Of a stretch of DNA of 64,000 nucleotides, positions 63,001-64,000 are shown one piece after another. The position numbers and the translations under genes were made by a program. Numbering within the stretch: the first letter of the stretch is position 1; every line of letters begins with the position of its first letter. Source of the DNA: Gorsachius magnificus (taxonomy: Eukaryota > Chordata > Aves > Pelecaniformes > Ardeidae); assembly GCA_034008185.1 (NCBI GenBank), contig CM067086.1, positions 33,935,007 through 33,999,006 on the forward strand. The letters are read 5' to 3'. Below the pieces are notes generated by a model. That model did no database searches. It worked only from the letters and a program-made list of their open reading frames with translations, and was not told where the DNA came from.

Positions 63001-64000
63001 ACCTACAATGAGGTATTTCCTCACTGCATCATAAGTTTTACAAGTAAGATGCCTGTAGAGATGTTCACGTAAGAGACCCTCTAAAATATGCTGCATGCAA
63101 TAATACAAAGTGTAATTAATATTAGAATGCAAGTAAAGTTTTATAAGCTGTTGTTTTATCTGACACAACAGGTTCTGGTGATTGCAAATGCTCTGTGGGA
63201 TCTTGAGATTCAGACATCATTAAGCTTTGGAGATGTTGATGGGTTTTTGCCATCAACTTGTGTTAAATTCATATAATGCTGTTCTTGACTGTGGAATGGA
63301 TTTTTGTAACAATACGTTGAAATCTGCAACAGCTTCGAAGTACTTTTGTGCCCTTCATTGCCTAGGGCTTTTAGGGAAGCTCCAAGTCTTGGTAGATATT
63401 GTCAGTGATCCTGTAGCACAGCGTGGAGTAGAGGATACTGCCTTGGGATATGTGGCCATCCTTCAGCCAAGACACCTGATTATGCCAATAACTCACTTGT
63501 AGTCAGTATTTAAAATAACATTTTCTTTTTCATGTCTAATAAATTTCACTGGCATCCAATTGAGTGTATGGCCAAAGTGGATGTTCCTGCTTCTTTTACC
63601 TCTCACAGCTGTCTTTCCCATTCCCCTCTCTTGCATTGGCTTTAGCAACTACATGTCCGCAGGGAGGGAGCATCAAAATAACGGAACTGCACCGATGGAG
63701 GAATCATATTTTTCTTTTGGTGGTTCAATATTCTGTTGTATCGGTGAGTTGATCTAATTCATGTCTGCAGTCATTAGGAAAAGAGTGGACAGAAAGAAAG
63801 AAAAAGTTGTTGGAGGGGAGGAAGAGCAGGCTCGTCCTCTCCTTTCACAGTATAATGTGAAACTTTAAGTGAACCTTGTGACAGTGGTGTTATTTTTAAA
63901 CTTAGAACTGTGAGAGAATTATTGCTGTAATGTGAAACTGCACTCTCGCTGTATCTTCCCAAACATGCAGTTCCTATGACCCTTCTTGGTCTAATCCCTT
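60078..64000. other. Upstream intergenic DNA, T-rich, one old SINE
   Basis: Apart from a MIR/CORE-like remnant at 60.36-60.46 kb I recognise nothing. A TG-rich stretch occurs near 62005-62060. Small frames such as 63227-63502 plus show no family similarity. Confidence 0.5.
60355..60465 (-). mobile_element. MIR/CORE-like SINE remnant
   Basis: The plus strand reads CCCATCTTTTAAAGATTGGGAAACTGAGTC and continues through a CACATGTGGCCAGAG block to ...AATCCCAGTCC...CTGACTCTTAAAAGC. This follows the order of an antisense MIR/CORE-type SINE (CCCATTTTACAGATGGGGAAACTGAGGC and onward). The element is therefore in minus orientation. It is short and old, and no target duplication can be seen. Confidence 0.5.

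Noticed and set aside
1..64000. CRISPR arrays, bacterial operons, phage genes, integrons
   Set aside because: Sequence is vertebrate nuclear DNA: CR1 LINEs, ERV LTRs, a CpG island and a spliced gephyrin exon. No regularly spaced repeats or prokaryotic gene arrangements are present.

Overview
The window is vertebrate nuclear DNA, almost certainly from a bird. CR1 LINE fragments are the main interspersed repeat (at least six, in both orientations). There is an ERVL-like provirus of the type common in avian genomes, the background is AT-rich, and one sharply bounded CpG island is present. I found no prokaryotic genes, operons, CRISPR arrays or RNA genes. Nearly all open frames are chance frames, frames shifted against repeats, or GC-rich frames inside the CpG island.

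The one host gene I recognise is gephyrin (GPHN), on the minus strand. Its first coding exon is at 51975-52038 inside a CpG island (about 50.83-52.79 kb) and is followed by a consensus splice donor. I recognise no second exon at lower coordinates, so positions 1-51974 are read as part of GPHN intron 1. Positions above about 52.3 kb are promoter, then upstream intergenic DNA.

Layout. 1-27 kb: AT-rich intron with CR1 copies at 2.59, 7.24-8.51, 8.51-8.73, 11.12-11.79 and 16.48-17.80 kb. 27.12-30.28 kb: minus-strand ERVL-like provirus with a complete 5' LTR, a primer-binding site, gag remnants, a protease with its catalytic motif and the start of reverse transcriptase. The frame then runs straight into a truncated 3' LTR, so most of pol is deleted. 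30.3-50.8 kb: more intron, with a possible tRNA-derived SINE near 34 kb and a CR1 fragment abutting a second ERVL-like LTR fragment at 36.84-37.10 kb. 50.8-52.8 kb: CpG island promoter with GC boxes, a YY1-type site over the start codon, a run of 30 C in the leader and a GGGGCC repeat. 52.8-64 kb: upstream region with a diverged tandem repeat (55.1-55.3 kb), an unexplained 160-codon open frame (59.6-60.1 kb) and a MIR/CORE-like SINE (60.4 kb).

No new multi-gene system is visible. The points most worth a second look are the structure of the GPHN promoter and leader, the internally deleted provirus with very unequal LTRs, a candidate 29-nt cryptic exon in intron 1, and the unexplained open frame and tandem repeat upstream of the gene.
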